From: LZORAL124-50-18 sp051208045
GTDB lineage: Bacteria; Pseudomonadota; Gammaproteobacteria; Pseudomonadales; Oleiphilaceae
Length of the DNA: 64,000 nucleotides
Reading direction: 5' to 3'
Assembly: GCA_051208045.1 (NCBI GenBank)
Contig: JBPJFY010000005.1
Span: 236,169-300,168 of the forward strand
Positions 24,233 to 32,715 of this stretch are shown here, in pieces (positions within the stretch are counted from its first letter, which is position 1; each line of letters opens with the position of its first letter). A program made the translations under genes and the position numbers. The notes beneath the pieces were generated by a model, which was not told the DNA's origin, ran no database searches, and worked only from the letters and a program-made list of their open reading frames with translations.

Positions 24233-24493
24233 TTCTTTGGCCGACTGGAGTCCAACCTTCTCAGGAGACTCGCCGGATTTTCATGCTTTGAGAAATAGCC
24301 TCGTTTTGATAATACCCTGTCTACAGTTTTATCTGTTTAATTTTTTACTTGCGAAAGTAACCGACATGACCGCCGGTTCACGGTTAAAATCGCCAAGCAT
24401 GAACCACACAATTTACCCCAAACTTGATCCTCTGACTTGTTATCGACACATCTGGTGTTACGCTTATAAAGAGCGATTCAAGCGGTAGAGCGC

Positions 24494-25702
24494 ATGCGTG
24501 GGATATTGAACAAACTGTTGCCCGATGTCGGTAATCTTTTGGAGTGGGAGCCCGCCTCCAAAGCGACGTTACTGTTGGGAATTACCACGCTGATTCATAC
24601 ACAATACATTCTCTGGGCAAATTATCAGATTGTGTTTGCTGAGTCTGCCGGCAATCTGGCGTTTGTTAACGTCGATTATATCGCTTACCAGCTGGATCGG
24701 CTGGGCTGGATTGTCTATTTTTCTCTGGCGCTCTTCATTGGGGTGTTTCTCTTGCGCAGGCGGTATCCGCGTGCCCGTGTCTTTGAGCACATTGCCGCCG
24801 AGTATTTTGCGATTACCATGAGTTATTTCAGCTATTTGATCGGGAATCTGTCCATTGCGACGGGTGTGGTGATTGCGGGTGCGCCGGTGTGTGCCTTCAT
24901 TCTTTTCAATCGACAGGTGGTGCTCTGGGCGTTTGCGGTGTCTTTGCTGGCACAGGCGGTGATTTCTGCCGGGGGATTGATGGGATGGCTGGAATACGCA
25001 CCCGTTGTGCGTAATATGGTGCTAGAGGATGGTAGGGTCAGTGCCTACTGGTTGAGCAATATGTACTGGTTTACCGCGCCGCATCTGGCGCTGCTGGTGG
25101 TGGCGGCTTATTCCTCATTGAAGTATTGGCGCAAGCGTGAAGAGCAAGTGAAACAATTGAGTCTGACCGATGTGCTGACGCAGTTAAGCAACCGTCGCAG
25201 TGTGTTGGATACCCTGGCGAAGGAAGTGGCACGCAGCGCGCGAAATGGCACATCGCTGTCTATTGCGATTGTCGATCTGGATCACTTCAAGCACATCAAT
25301 GATACGCTGGGGCATGCCGCTGGTGATCGTGTGCTGGTGGCCGCTGGGCAAGCGTTAAAATCCGCACTGCGCACCAATGATCATATTGGCCGCTACGGCG
25401 GTGAAGAGTTTTTATTGATTCTTCCGGAAACGCGTATTGATGATGCGGAGCAGTTGGCGGAACGGTGTCGGCATCAATTGGAACAACTCCCCATCGTATT
25501 GGATAGTGGCGTCGTCACCCATGTCACAGGAAGCTTTGGTTTGTTTTGTAATTGTTTGAATCACCAGGAAATGCCCGAAAAAATGTTGCACTTCGCGGAC
25601 GAAGCTTTATACAAGGCGAAGGAGTTGGGGCGCAACCGTGTGGAAAGTGCGCCGGATTTACCGCACCGGCATGCGGAAGCCAAACTCAAAGCGACGGTCT
25701 AG
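24494..25702 (+). CDS. Membrane-bound diguanylate cyclase (GGDEF)
   Basis: 402 residues. About six hydrophobic helices in the first 210 residues form an unclassified membrane sensor of the MASE type. The GGDEF domain (about 215-380) has DVLTQLSNRR, the VDLDHFKHINDTLGH metal/substrate region, and the active site GGEEF at about 302-306. An intact I-site RxxD (RTND) precedes it by the usual distance, so the enzyme should be active and product-inhibited. It makes c-di-GMP, for which the PilZ protein in this window is a possible receptor. Its stop overlaps that of the convergent DUF4214 gene by CTAG. Confidence 0.92.
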   Translation: MRGILNKLLPDVGNLLEWEPASKATLLLGITTLIHTQYILWANYQIVFAESAGNLAFVNVDYIAYQLDRLGWIVYFSLALFIGVFLLRRRYPRARVFEHIAAEYFAITMSYFSYLIGNLSIATGVVIAGAPVCAFILFNRQVVLWAFAVSLLAQAVISAGGLMGWLEYAPVVRNMVLEDGRVSAYWLSNMYWFTAPHLALLVVAAYSSLKYWRKREEQVKQLSLTDVLTQLSNRRSVLDTLAKEVARSARNGTSLSIAIVDLDHFKHINDTLGHAAGDRVLVAAGQALKSALRTNDHIGRYGGEEFLLILPETRIDDAEQLAERCRHQLEQLPIVLDSGVVTHVTGSFGLFCNCLNHQEMPEKMLHFADEALYKAKELGRNRVESAPDLPHRHAEAKLKATV

Positions 25703-26529
25703 CCCCAAGCCAGGCTGCCTTCTCCAAAGGCGGTATTGAATGATGTGGTATTGAAAACCTGCCCATCCAGGGAGGTGGGGATGCCGGTCAGCGTCAGTGT
25801 TACCAAGCCGTTGCTGGACGCAGACGTGATTTCCAGCAGGCCATCACTACCGCTTTCGTTGACTACGGTCGGGGATATTCCGTTGTTGAAGGAGATTTTG
25901 TCACCGGTGTTGAAGCTGGTGACCAAATAGTCGTAATTGCCCTCAAGAAACTGCAGCAGGAAATCTCCCGTGCTGGCGTCGGTGTTGCCTGTGGTCGAGA
26001 TCACCGCATGATCGCTGCTCACAAACACGTCGGCCTCGCTCTGCCCACGGGTGACAGAACTGTTTTGCTCACTCACGCGGGTGAGCAGTTGTTGCGCCGC
26101 CGGAATGTCTTCAGCACTGTAGTTGTAGCTGCTGCTGTCTACTTGTTGGGTGAAGTAGTTGGCTACGGCAACTTTATTGTCGACCGTTGTTTTATCGCTA
26201 CCGGAAGCTCCCACGGCAATATCTTTGGCGATGGAGGCCAGTGATGCGGCACCGGAATCCAGTAGACCGACGTAAAAATCAAGCCCCGCCTGTTCGGCAT
26301 CCCGGTTGAACAGTTGTTGGTAGAGCCCGTTAATCAGGTCCGAGTTGCTGAGGCTGCCAAAGCCATCAACGAACTCCTGGGAAGCGCCAAATTCGGCCAA
26401 TTGCGCCGTTAAATCTGCAGAGGCATCAAAACTGTCCGCCCAAAAGGTCTGCCCACCGGGGTCAGCGGGTCGTCCGTAGTAAGCAACATACATGAGTTGT
26501 GTGAGGTCCAGTGACGTTTGACTTGCCAT
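25699..26529 (-). CDS. DUF4214-containing secreted-type protein
   Basis: 276 residues without a Sec signal peptide. The first 115 residues carry two DUF4214-type motifs (YVAYYGRPADPGGQTFW and LFNRDAEQAGLDFYVG). The second half is Ser/Thr/Gly/Asn/Asp-rich and beta-predicted, and ends in NTTSFNTAFGEGSLAWG, like the C-terminal secretion signals of type I-exported proteins. DUF4214 is common in large type I-secreted or surface proteins; a short stand-alone form is less usual. No type I exporter is adjacent. Export is an inference. Confidence 0.7.
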   Translation of the reverse strand: MASQTSLDLTQLMYVAYYGRPADPGGQTFWADSFDASADLTAQLAEFGASQEFVDGFGSLSNSDLINGLYQQLFNRDAEQAGLDFYVGLLDSGAASLASIAKDIAVGASGSDKTTVDNKVAVANYFTQQVDSSSYNYSAEDIPAAQQLLTRVSEQNSSVTRGQSEADVFVSSDHAVISTTGNTDASTGDFLLQFLEGNYDYLVTSFNTGDKISFNNGISPTVVNESGSDGLLEITSASSNGLVTLTLTGIPTSLDGQVFNTTSFNTAFGEGSLAWG

Positions 26530-26618
26530 GAATGCGGGCTCCCGTGTGCCGTGATCTTAGATTCTCTCACTATAGCAGTCACAGAAAGAGGAGGCCAAAT
26601 AACCGGGCTCAGGAATCG

Positions 26619-27029
26619 CTACTCGGCAAGTGCTTGTGTTAACAGCCCATTGAGCACGATCTCTTCATAAGTCACAAACCCGAGGATATCTCCGGTACCA
26701 CACACCGGTGCGCCGGCCAGCCCAAACTGGTCGAAGAGTCGCGCGCAGTTCTTGATATTCATGTCGGGGCGTACTGTGATCACCGGTTTGGTCATGATTT
26801 CATAGAGGTTAACTCGGGAGATAGCCCGGTTTTTCGCCAGCACTTTTTTGGCGATGTCGCCCAGAACAACGATGCCGTACTCATCGTGCTCGTGGCGCTT
26901 TCGAATGATTAACGAATGCGCATTTTTCTCCTTCATGATTTTAATGGCTTCCTGAACAGTCAACAAACCGTCCACTTCGACGAAGTCGTTGTTCATCACA
27001 TCTTGTACGCGGGTTATCGGGGTGTTCAC
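26619..27029 (-). CDS. CBS-pair protein of the DUF1538 operon
   Basis: 136 residues consisting of two CBS repeats: VQDVMNNDFVEVDGLLTVQEAIK and a second repeat around IMTKPVITVRPDMNIKNCARLF. CBS pairs bind adenine nucleotides and regulate enzymes or transporters. It is the last gene of a four-gene minus-strand operon and overlaps the PII-like gene by ATGA, so the ligand state probably feeds into the two DUF1538 membrane proteins. No catalytic domain is attached. Confidence 0.88.
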   Translation of the reverse strand: MNTPITRVQDVMNNDFVEVDGLLTVQEAIKIMKEKNAHSLIIRKRHEHDEYGIVVLGDIAKKVLAKNRAISRVNLYEIMTKPVITVRPDMNIKNCARLFDQFGLAGAPVCGTGDILGFVTYEEIVLNGLLTQALAE

Positions 27030-27376
27030 AGTTCTTGCTCCACTTTTGCGGTGAGTTTCTCAACCTGATGAGATACGCCGACGGCATCTTCAATGTCCAA
27101 TTGAATGGCTAATCCGGTACCGGGCGATGTGTCAAATTCTCCTTCCTCGGAAATGGTCTCCAATATTCGCCGGCACAGATGTTCTTCCACGACGAACAGC
27201 ACGACATCCCGCTGAGTTTCCAGGGTAAGCCCAAAAAAGGTTTTGGTTTTGTTCATGCCCTCGCCACGCGCGTTGTTGATAATGGTGGAGCCCAGCGCAC
27301 CCGCTTTTCGGGCAGCTTTGATGATTTTGTTGGTTTTGGAGTCTTCAACAAAAGCGACAATAAGTTTGAAGTGCAT
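27026..27376 (-). CDS. PII-like signalling protein of the DUF1538 operon
   Basis: 116 residues with the ferredoxin-like PII core: an opening KLIVAFVEDSKTNKII strand-helix, a region replacing the T-loop (about 36-55, RGEGMNKTKTFFGL) and a B-loop-like SPGTGLAIQL near 97. The uridylylated tyrosine of GlnB/GlnK is absent, so it is not a conventional GlnB and is unlikely to be modified by GlnD. PII-like proteins bind adenine nucleotides and gate membrane transporters. It starts directly after the stop of the upstream DUF1538 gene and overlaps the CBS gene, supporting a transporter-regulating role. Confidence 0.82.
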   Translation of the reverse strand: MHFKLIVAFVEDSKTNKIIKAARKAGALGSTIINNARGEGMNKTKTFFGLTLETQRDVVLFVVEEHLCRRILETISEEGEFDTSPGTGLAIQLDIEDAVGVSHQVEKLTAKVEQEL

Positions 27377-28180
27377 TTAGAGGTTCTCCTGTTCGAGTGG
27401 GGTGTCCTGCGTTGCTTTCCGTGCGCGCGCGGATTTTAATTCGGATAGCTGTGCGTATCCCATGACGCTCATCATCGGGAACAGGCTGGCGAAAGCGATC
27501 AAGCCGAATCCATCAATTAATATGCTCCTGCCTGGAATGGTTTCCGCCAGGCCCAGTCCCAGTGCCGCCACGAGCGGTACGGTCACCGTCGACGTGGTGA
27601 CGCCGCCGGAATCATAGGCCAGGGGAACAATCAGTTTCGGCGCAAAAAATGTTTGTATCACGACAACCACATAGCCGGTAATGATGAAATAATGAATCGG
27701 GGTGCCAACAACAATGCGGTAGCACCCCAGTGAAATACCAATGGCTACGCCGATGGCGACGGCGATACGCAGCCCCCACACGCCAATAGCTCCGCCGGAG
27801 ACTTCGTTCGCCTTCAGGGCGACTGCGAGCAGGGAAGGTTCAGCAATGGTCGTGCTGAAGCCTACGGCAAAGGCAAATAGATAGACCCAGTAGTAATCCT
27901 GCCAAGCCACTTGTGCAGGCATGCTGTCAGCACCCGCGTAGATAAAGGAAGGGTGTGTCAATTGCTGGGCCATCACTTTCCCCAAGGGAAACAAGGCCTT
28001 TTCCAGACCGATGAGGAAAAAACTCAAGCCAACAATGACATAAACAAAACCAATGAGAACACGACGTACATGGGGGATCGGCTTGCGAATAATCAGCCAT
28101 TGGAACCCAAAGATCACTGAGGCAATGGGAAGGACATCCCGTATGGTCGCAAGCAGCGTAGTAAAGAAGTCTGCAATCAT
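27377..28180 (-). CDS. DUF1538 membrane protein (second of a pair)
   Basis: 267 residues with about seven hydrophobic helices. DUF1538 signatures are FSTTIAEPSLLAVALKANEV and YDSGGVTTSTVTVPLV, with a conserved ILIDGFGLIAFASLFPM near the C-terminus. The same motifs recur in the upstream gene, so the two are paralogues likely forming a heteromeric membrane complex. Function is unknown in the family; the conserved charged and polar residues in membrane segments suggest transport of an ion or small molecule. The gene overlaps the other DUF1538 gene by ATGA and abuts the PII-like gene. Confidence 0.88.
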   Translation of the reverse strand: MIADFFTTLLATIRDVLPIASVIFGFQWLIIRKPIPHVRRVLIGFVYVIVGLSFFLIGLEKALFPLGKVMAQQLTHPSFIYAGADSMPAQVAWQDYYWVYLFAFAVGFSTTIAEPSLLAVALKANEVSGGAIGVWGLRIAVAIGVAIGISLGCYRIVVGTPIHYFIITGYVVVVIQTFFAPKLIVPLAYDSGGVTTSTVTVPLVAALGLGLAETIPGRSILIDGFGLIAFASLFPMMSVMGYAQLSELKSARARKATQDTPLEQENL

Positions 28181-28920
28181 GCGGTCACCATCCCGTAGGC
28201 CATCACAAAAATCATGGGGGTGAGGGAAGCAAGCGCGATCAGCCCGAAGCCGTCGATCATGGGATTGCGCCCCTTGATGGAAGAAGCTAGACCAACGCCA
28301 AGGGCAGTAACCAGCGGCACGGTGATGGTGGATGTGGTGACGCCGCCGGAATCATAGGCAATCCCGATGATTTCTTTTGGGGCAAACGCGGTCATTATGA
28401 TGACACCGATGTAGCCCACGATGATAATGTATTGCAGAGACCAACCCAGCAATATTCGAATCACCCCGAGCACAATGGCGAAACCGACGGAAAAGGCAAC
28501 GGTGAGGCGGAGGCCAAAGGCATAGCTGGCCTGGCTGTCTTCGGTGGCTGCGATGACGCCGGAGTTGGCGGCAATCTGTGCCGCCTCGGCGGCCACGGCG
28601 ATGAGGGCTGGCTCGGCAATGGTCGTGCCGAAACCCAGCAGAAAGGCAAAAACAATCAACCAGAACAGACTGCCTTTGGCGGCAAACGAGCGTGCCAGCG
28701 TTTCGCCGATGGGGAAGAGCCCGGTTTCCAGCCCGAACACAAACAGCGTGAGGCCGATCACGACGAACAACAGGCCGGTAATCATTTCCAGCGTGTTGGG
28801 AAGCGATTGTTGCAGCACGATAAACTGGAAGAAAAGCACCACCAGAACAATGGGGGCGAGATCCGTAAAACTGCTCCAGCAATACCGTCCGAGAATTCGG
28901 AGATTGTTCAGCAAGCGCAC
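28177..28920 (-). CDS. DUF1538 membrane protein (first of a pair)
   Basis: 247 residues, multi-pass. It carries GTTIAEPALIAVAAEAAQIA, YDSGGVTTSTITVPLV and NPMIDGFGLIALASLTPM, matching its partner gene almost motif for motif. It opens the four-gene operon and is divergent from the cobalamin riboswitch transcript. The chemical role is unknown. Duplication in tandem, rather than fusion, together with PII-like and CBS partners, suggests a nucleotide-regulated two-component channel or transporter. Confidence 0.88.
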   Translation of the reverse strand: MRLLNNLRILGRYCWSSFTDLAPIVLVVLFFQFIVLQQSLPNTLEMITGLLFVVIGLTLFVFGLETGLFPIGETLARSFAAKGSLFWLIVFAFLLGFGTTIAEPALIAVAAEAAQIAANSGVIAATEDSQASYAFGLRLTVAFSVGFAIVLGVIRILLGWSLQYIIIVGYIGVIIMTAFAPKEIIGIAYDSGGVTTSTITVPLVTALGVGLASSIKGRNPMIDGFGLIALASLTPMIFVMAYGMVTA

Positions 28921-28998
28921 CCTCCTGATGTCGTGTCGGTTTTCCTCATACTAGCGAAATGGCTCAAAATAAGTTTGACCGGTATCAACAAAAGGTAT

Positions 28999-29027
28999 TT
29001 GACAACCGATGACCTTCTCTTTACTCT
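28999..29027 (+). promoter_or_regulatory. Candidate promoter of the cobalamin operon
   Basis: TTGACA (28999-29004) is a perfect -35, with a poor -10 (TACTCT, 29022-29027) at 17-nt spacing, about 15 bp before the riboswitch aptamer begins. It is the best hexamer pair between the DUF1538 operon and the riboswitch. Confidence 0.35.
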
Positions 29028-29042
29028 TGCGCGCAAATCGAT

Positions 29043-29250
29043 CAGGTGTTCAGAATTTCTGAATGAAACGGGAAGCCGGTGGAGTTTGAAGCGATTCGAA
29101 CTGATTCCGGCACTGCCCCCGCAACGGTGATAGGGTGCGTTGCCAACGTTTGCCACTGTGTTCGCATGGGAAGGTGTTGGTGACTCGCGGTGAGACGCTC
29201 GCTAGAGTGTTACGCTGTCTGCCCTTAAGTCCGGAGACCGGCCAGTTCGA
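29043..29250 (+). ncRNA. Cobalamin (AdoCbl) riboswitch
   Basis: Conserved elements of the cobalamin aptamer appear in order: GGGAAGCCGGTG (about 29070), the CCGGCACTGCCCCCGCAACGG core (29108-29128), the GCCACTG and GGGAAGG elements (29151-29174) and the B12 box AAGTCCGGAGACCGGCC (29226-29242). The boundaries are approximate. It lies upstream of btuB and by position controls the entire cobalamin operon, turning it off when adenosylcobalamin is abundant. The expression platform must be in 29250-29423; no perfect terminator was identified there, so translational control is possible. Confidence 0.95.
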
Positions 29251-29422
29251 ACGGGCAATCAGCACGAGTGATTGTCAGCAGCATTGCGGAGGGCAGTGCA
29301 GGCGAAGCGTCTCGGCCGCTCCATGGATTCGGAGTGTGAGAATCCGGCGCAATGTCTTCCTGTTTTCCCCCTCTTTCTGTCTGACTTGTCTCGTGTTCCT
29401 CTGCATCGCTTTGGATGAATGA

Positions 29423-31444
29423 ATGGAACATCGTTGGATATCTGCGCCACATTACCGATCAGTTCTCGTCAGGCGAGCGTTTTTCGCCGGTTGCCTGGGA
29501 TGCGCTGCGTCTGTTGCTTTCGCCACCGAGTCGGTGGAAACCCCGGAAACGATCACCATTCATGGGGATGCTGTACCGGCAGATGACGTAGATGTGCTGA
29601 ATCAAGCCGGGTTCATCACTGTGATTGATATGAAGGATGTGTCATTGGCGGCATCCACTGTCAGTGAGGTGCTGGCCGCCGAGGCGGGCATTCAGGTACG
29701 TGATATGGGGGGATTGGGGGCTTTTTCCTCCGTGTATCTTCGGGGAGCATCCTCGCAGCATGTGAACGTGTACCTCGATGGCATTTTATTGAATGATTTG
29801 GCCAGTGGCACGGTCGACCTGTCCCGCATTTCCGTAAACCAGGTTGACCAGATTGAGATTTACCGGGGCTCGCCGCCCATTCAGTTTGGTCAGAGTGCTA
29901 TTGGCGGGGCCATTAATATTCGGAGCAAAGCCAGTGCTCGGGCAACGACCGGGGAGGTTGTGTTGGGGTATGGCTCGTTCGAAACGCAGAAAATCAGTGC
30001 TTCGGGTACCTGGGCGGTGACGCCGGCTCTGTCGGTAAACGGCTCGCTGGGGTATCAGGCCAGCGACAATGATTTCGAGTTTTTGTTCGACAACCGAACG
30101 CCATTGAATCCCCGGGATGATGTGGTTCAGAAGCGCCAGAATAATGAAGTGGACATGAGCAATGGTCTACTGGGGGCACGCTATCGTCTATCTGACCGGT
30201 ACTTCGTGCAGTTTAAAGGCCAGCATCACCGCAAGCACCAAAGTCTGCCTGATCTGTTTAACTCGCCATTAACCGATTCAGCTCTGGATCTGGAAATGAG
30301 CCAGCTTCAGTGGCAATTGAATGATAGCGCCTGGAGGCAGGGAAGTTATACCGCGAATGTGTTCTGGGGGGGAGAAAAGCTTCACTACTTTGACCGTCAG
30401 GGTCGCATCGGTTTTGGAACACAGGACGACGTTTCCACATCCCGAACGCACGGTATCGAATGGACTGCTGTCCAAAACTTATCCCCCCATCAGATCACGT
30501 TGCAGTGGGAGTGGAAGAAAGAACAGTTTCGCAATCGCCAGAACTTACACGAAACACCGGAACAGAAGTTTAATCGCCAAACGCTGTCCGCGGGGGTACA
30601 GGATGATTGGACCCTTTTCGATCAGGCTTGGGCCTGGCAGGGTGCGATGCGCGTTCAGTCCATTTGGGATGACGGGGCACAGCCAGTCGAAGGTGGCTAT
30701 CAGCAGGTGGATGAGCAGGAAGCGTTCGTGACGGCGCAGCTGGGCACCCGTTATGACGTACTGCCGGAAATGGCCATTAAGTCCAATCTCAGCCGTGCCG
30801 TGAGAATCCCCCGTCTTTCGGAAAAGTTTGGTGACCGGGGCTTGTTCATCGGCAACGAAGAATTGACAGAGGAGACTGCCATCAATCTGGATGTCGGGGC
30901 TCAGTGGCACTTTGCCGACGGACAGGCCAGCATGGCGTTCTTTCAGCGGTGGTTGTCGGACGCCATTGTAGCAACCTACGATTCCCGTGGTGTCGGCCAG
31001 TATCAGAATATCAGCGAGGCTGAAGTGTCCGGCATTGAACTGTCTGCCGACTGGCAATTACTGCCGTGGATGGGGCTGGGCCTTCGCTCTACGGTGCAGC
31101 ACACGGAAAACACCAGCAACATCTCTGACCAGAAAGGCAAACAACTCGCCGGCCACTACGCACAGGCGCATGCTTTGCGGGCGTCGGCAGACTACGCGCA
31201 ATTTGGCGTGCTGGCCGAGTATCAATTAGAGCGCGGTGGCTATTACGACTCGGCTGAGTCGACAGCGATTCCGGCGAAAAAATTACTTAATGTGGGGCTG
31301 ACCTGGCAACCACCCGGGATCAGTGGCGCGCTAGAGTTCAGTGTGCGTAATGCGCTGGATAATGCGTACGAAGCCTTTAACGGCTACCCGAGTCCAGGGC
31401 GACACTATTTTGTGGCTTGGCGACAGACATTTAACCCTCAGTGA
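29423..31444 (+). CDS. btuB: TonB-dependent vitamin B12 outer-membrane receptor
   Basis: 673 residues. A signal peptide (to about residue 35) is followed by a TonB-box-like ETITIHG, a plug domain (LRGASSQHVNVYLDGI, VDQIEIYRGSPPIQFGQSAIGG) and a beta-barrel ending in RHYFVAWRQTF with a C-terminal aromatic. BtuB imports cobalamins across the outer membrane using TonB energy. Placement directly after a cobalamin riboswitch and before btuD/btuC supports the substrate. A non-B12 siderophore role is unlikely in this context. Confidence 0.93.
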   Translation: MEHRWISAPHYRSVLVRRAFFAGCLGCAASVAFATESVETPETITIHGDAVPADDVDVLNQAGFITVIDMKDVSLAASTVSEVLAAEAGIQVRDMGGLGAFSSVYLRGASSQHVNVYLDGILLNDLASGTVDLSRISVNQVDQIEIYRGSPPIQFGQSAIGGAINIRSKASARATTGEVVLGYGSFETQKISASGTWAVTPALSVNGSLGYQASDNDFEFLFDNRTPLNPRDDVVQKRQNNEVDMSNGLLGARYRLSDRYFVQFKGQHHRKHQSLPDLFNSPLTDSALDLEMSQLQWQLNDSAWRQGSYTANVFWGGEKLHYFDRQGRIGFGTQDDVSTSRTHGIEWTAVQNLSPHQITLQWEWKKEQFRNRQNLHETPEQKFNRQTLSAGVQDDWTLFDQAWAWQGAMRVQSIWDDGAQPVEGGYQQVDEQEAFVTAQLGTRYDVLPEMAIKSNLSRAVRIPRLSEKFGDRGLFIGNEELTEETAINLDVGAQWHFADGQASMAFFQRWLSDAIVATYDSRGVGQYQNISEAEVSGIELSADWQLLPWMGLGLRSTVQHTENTSNISDQKGKQLAGHYAQAHALRASADYAQFGVLAEYQLERGGYYDSAESTAIPAKKLLNVGLTWQPPGISGALEFSVRNALDNAYEAFNGYPSPGRHYFVAWRQTFNPQ

Positions 31445-31500
31445 ATTCAGGGCGTTAACGTGCCCCCAAATGTAACCTTAGCGATCAAAGGAGAAGAAAG

Positions 31501-32697
31501 ATGCAACAATGGGCGAAACTGGCAATATGTTCCGCAGTGAGTGCAGCGCTGTTGAGTGGCTGCGGTGGCAGCAGCTCCTCAGGCGCACTGGCCGGGTCCG
31601 GGAGTTCCGGGCAGAGTTATGCTGTGGTGGGGGCGGTCAGTGGTGACTTCTCTGCCAGCAGCATCAGCCTGGTGGAGGATCTGAACGCCCTGGAGATCGT
31701 CAATGGTTATGCGGCTACCGATGAGTCTGATATGGTCGTGGCAGCGCATGGGGACTATTTCTATCGCATCGGTCGATTTCAGCAGGACAACCTCACGAAA
31801 TACAGTTTAAGCAATCCGGCGGTGGCCGAATGGCAGTTCTCCGTCAATGACGGCCAGGAGAGTGCCAATCCTTACCAGCTGGTGTTCGTCAGCAACGAAA
31901 AGGCGTATCTGTTGCGTTATGGCTCGGCCAAAATGTGGATTATCAATCCATCCGTCACGGCAGATCAGGAAGATCAGTTCAAGATTGGGGAGATTGATCT
32001 GGCTGCCTACGATACCGTCGACGGTAAGCCGGAAATGGCAGCCGCCGTCATTGTTGATGGTAAACTGTTTGTGATCATGCAGGCCATGGACACCCTCGGC
32101 GGTTATGTTCCCGGGGATGCCTGGGTAGCTGTGATTGACACGACGACCGACACGGAAATTGACACGGGTAAAGGGGGGAGCCTGAAGGGCATTCCGCTTT
32201 CAGTGCGTAATCCATTGGATATTGATGCCCGCAACGGTGCCGTGTATGTCGCCGGAGCAGGGCGGTATGCCGGGTTTACGGGCACCCCCGCGGAGTATAC
32301 GGGCGGTATCGAAAAAATTGATGCATCCTCTTATACGTCCACGCTGGTCTTGGATGACGGAGATGATGCGGATCATCCCTATGGCCAGATTACCGGCCTG
32401 GAATTGATTTCGGACGCGCAACTGGTGTTTCGGGGCTACACGGGGTGGGGCAGCGAAACGTTGTATCAGCTGGACCTGGCCACAGGTACTGTGGACAGCG
32501 CAGCGTATAATGGCGTAGTCAGCCAGGACATTCGAGCGCTCGAATTGGACACGTTAGGACGTTTGTGGATAGGCCTGGCGGATTTCGCCGCACCGTCTAT
32601 TCAAATCGTGAATGCGGTAGAGCAAACAGAGGTAGCCACGTTGTCGCTGACGCAAAACCCCAGCAGTCTGGTGTTTTCTCAAACCGGCCTGCAATAA
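31501..32697 (+). CDS. Beta-propeller lipoprotein in the cobalamin operon (candidate BtuG-like B12 capture protein)
   Basis: 398 residues. A signal peptide ends in lipobox LLSGC followed by GGSSSSG, so the mature protein is lipid-anchored, probably at the outer membrane. The rest reads as six or seven repeated beta-blades, each with a hydrophobic-strand/turn pattern (KAYLLRYG, DAWVAVIDTTTDTEI, AVYVAGAGRY, ETLYQLDLATGTV, RLWIGLADF). It lies 56 bp after btuB and 18 bp before btuD. The best-characterised precedent is BtuG, a propeller lipoprotein that hands B12 to BtuB in Bacteroides. Direct homology is not claimed; the analogy is in fold, anchor and position. Confidence 0.7.
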   Translation: MQQWAKLAICSAVSAALLSGCGGSSSSGALAGSGSSGQSYAVVGAVSGDFSASSISLVEDLNALEIVNGYAATDESDMVVAAHGDYFYRIGRFQQDNLTKYSLSNPAVAEWQFSVNDGQESANPYQLVFVSNEKAYLLRYGSAKMWIINPSVTADQEDQFKIGEIDLAAYDTVDGKPEMAAAVIVDGKLFVIMQAMDTLGGYVPGDAWVAVIDTTTDTEIDTGKGGSLKGIPLSVRNPLDIDARNGAVYVAGAGRYAGFTGTPAEYTGGIEKIDASSYTSTLVLDDGDDADHPYGQITGLELISDAQLVFRGYTGWGSETLYQLDLATGTVDSAAYNGVVSQDIRALELDTLGRLWIGLADFAAPSIQIVNAVEQTEVATLSLTQNPSSLVFSQTGLQ

Positions 32698-32715
32698 CTT
32701 CCTGCCATCAGGAGA

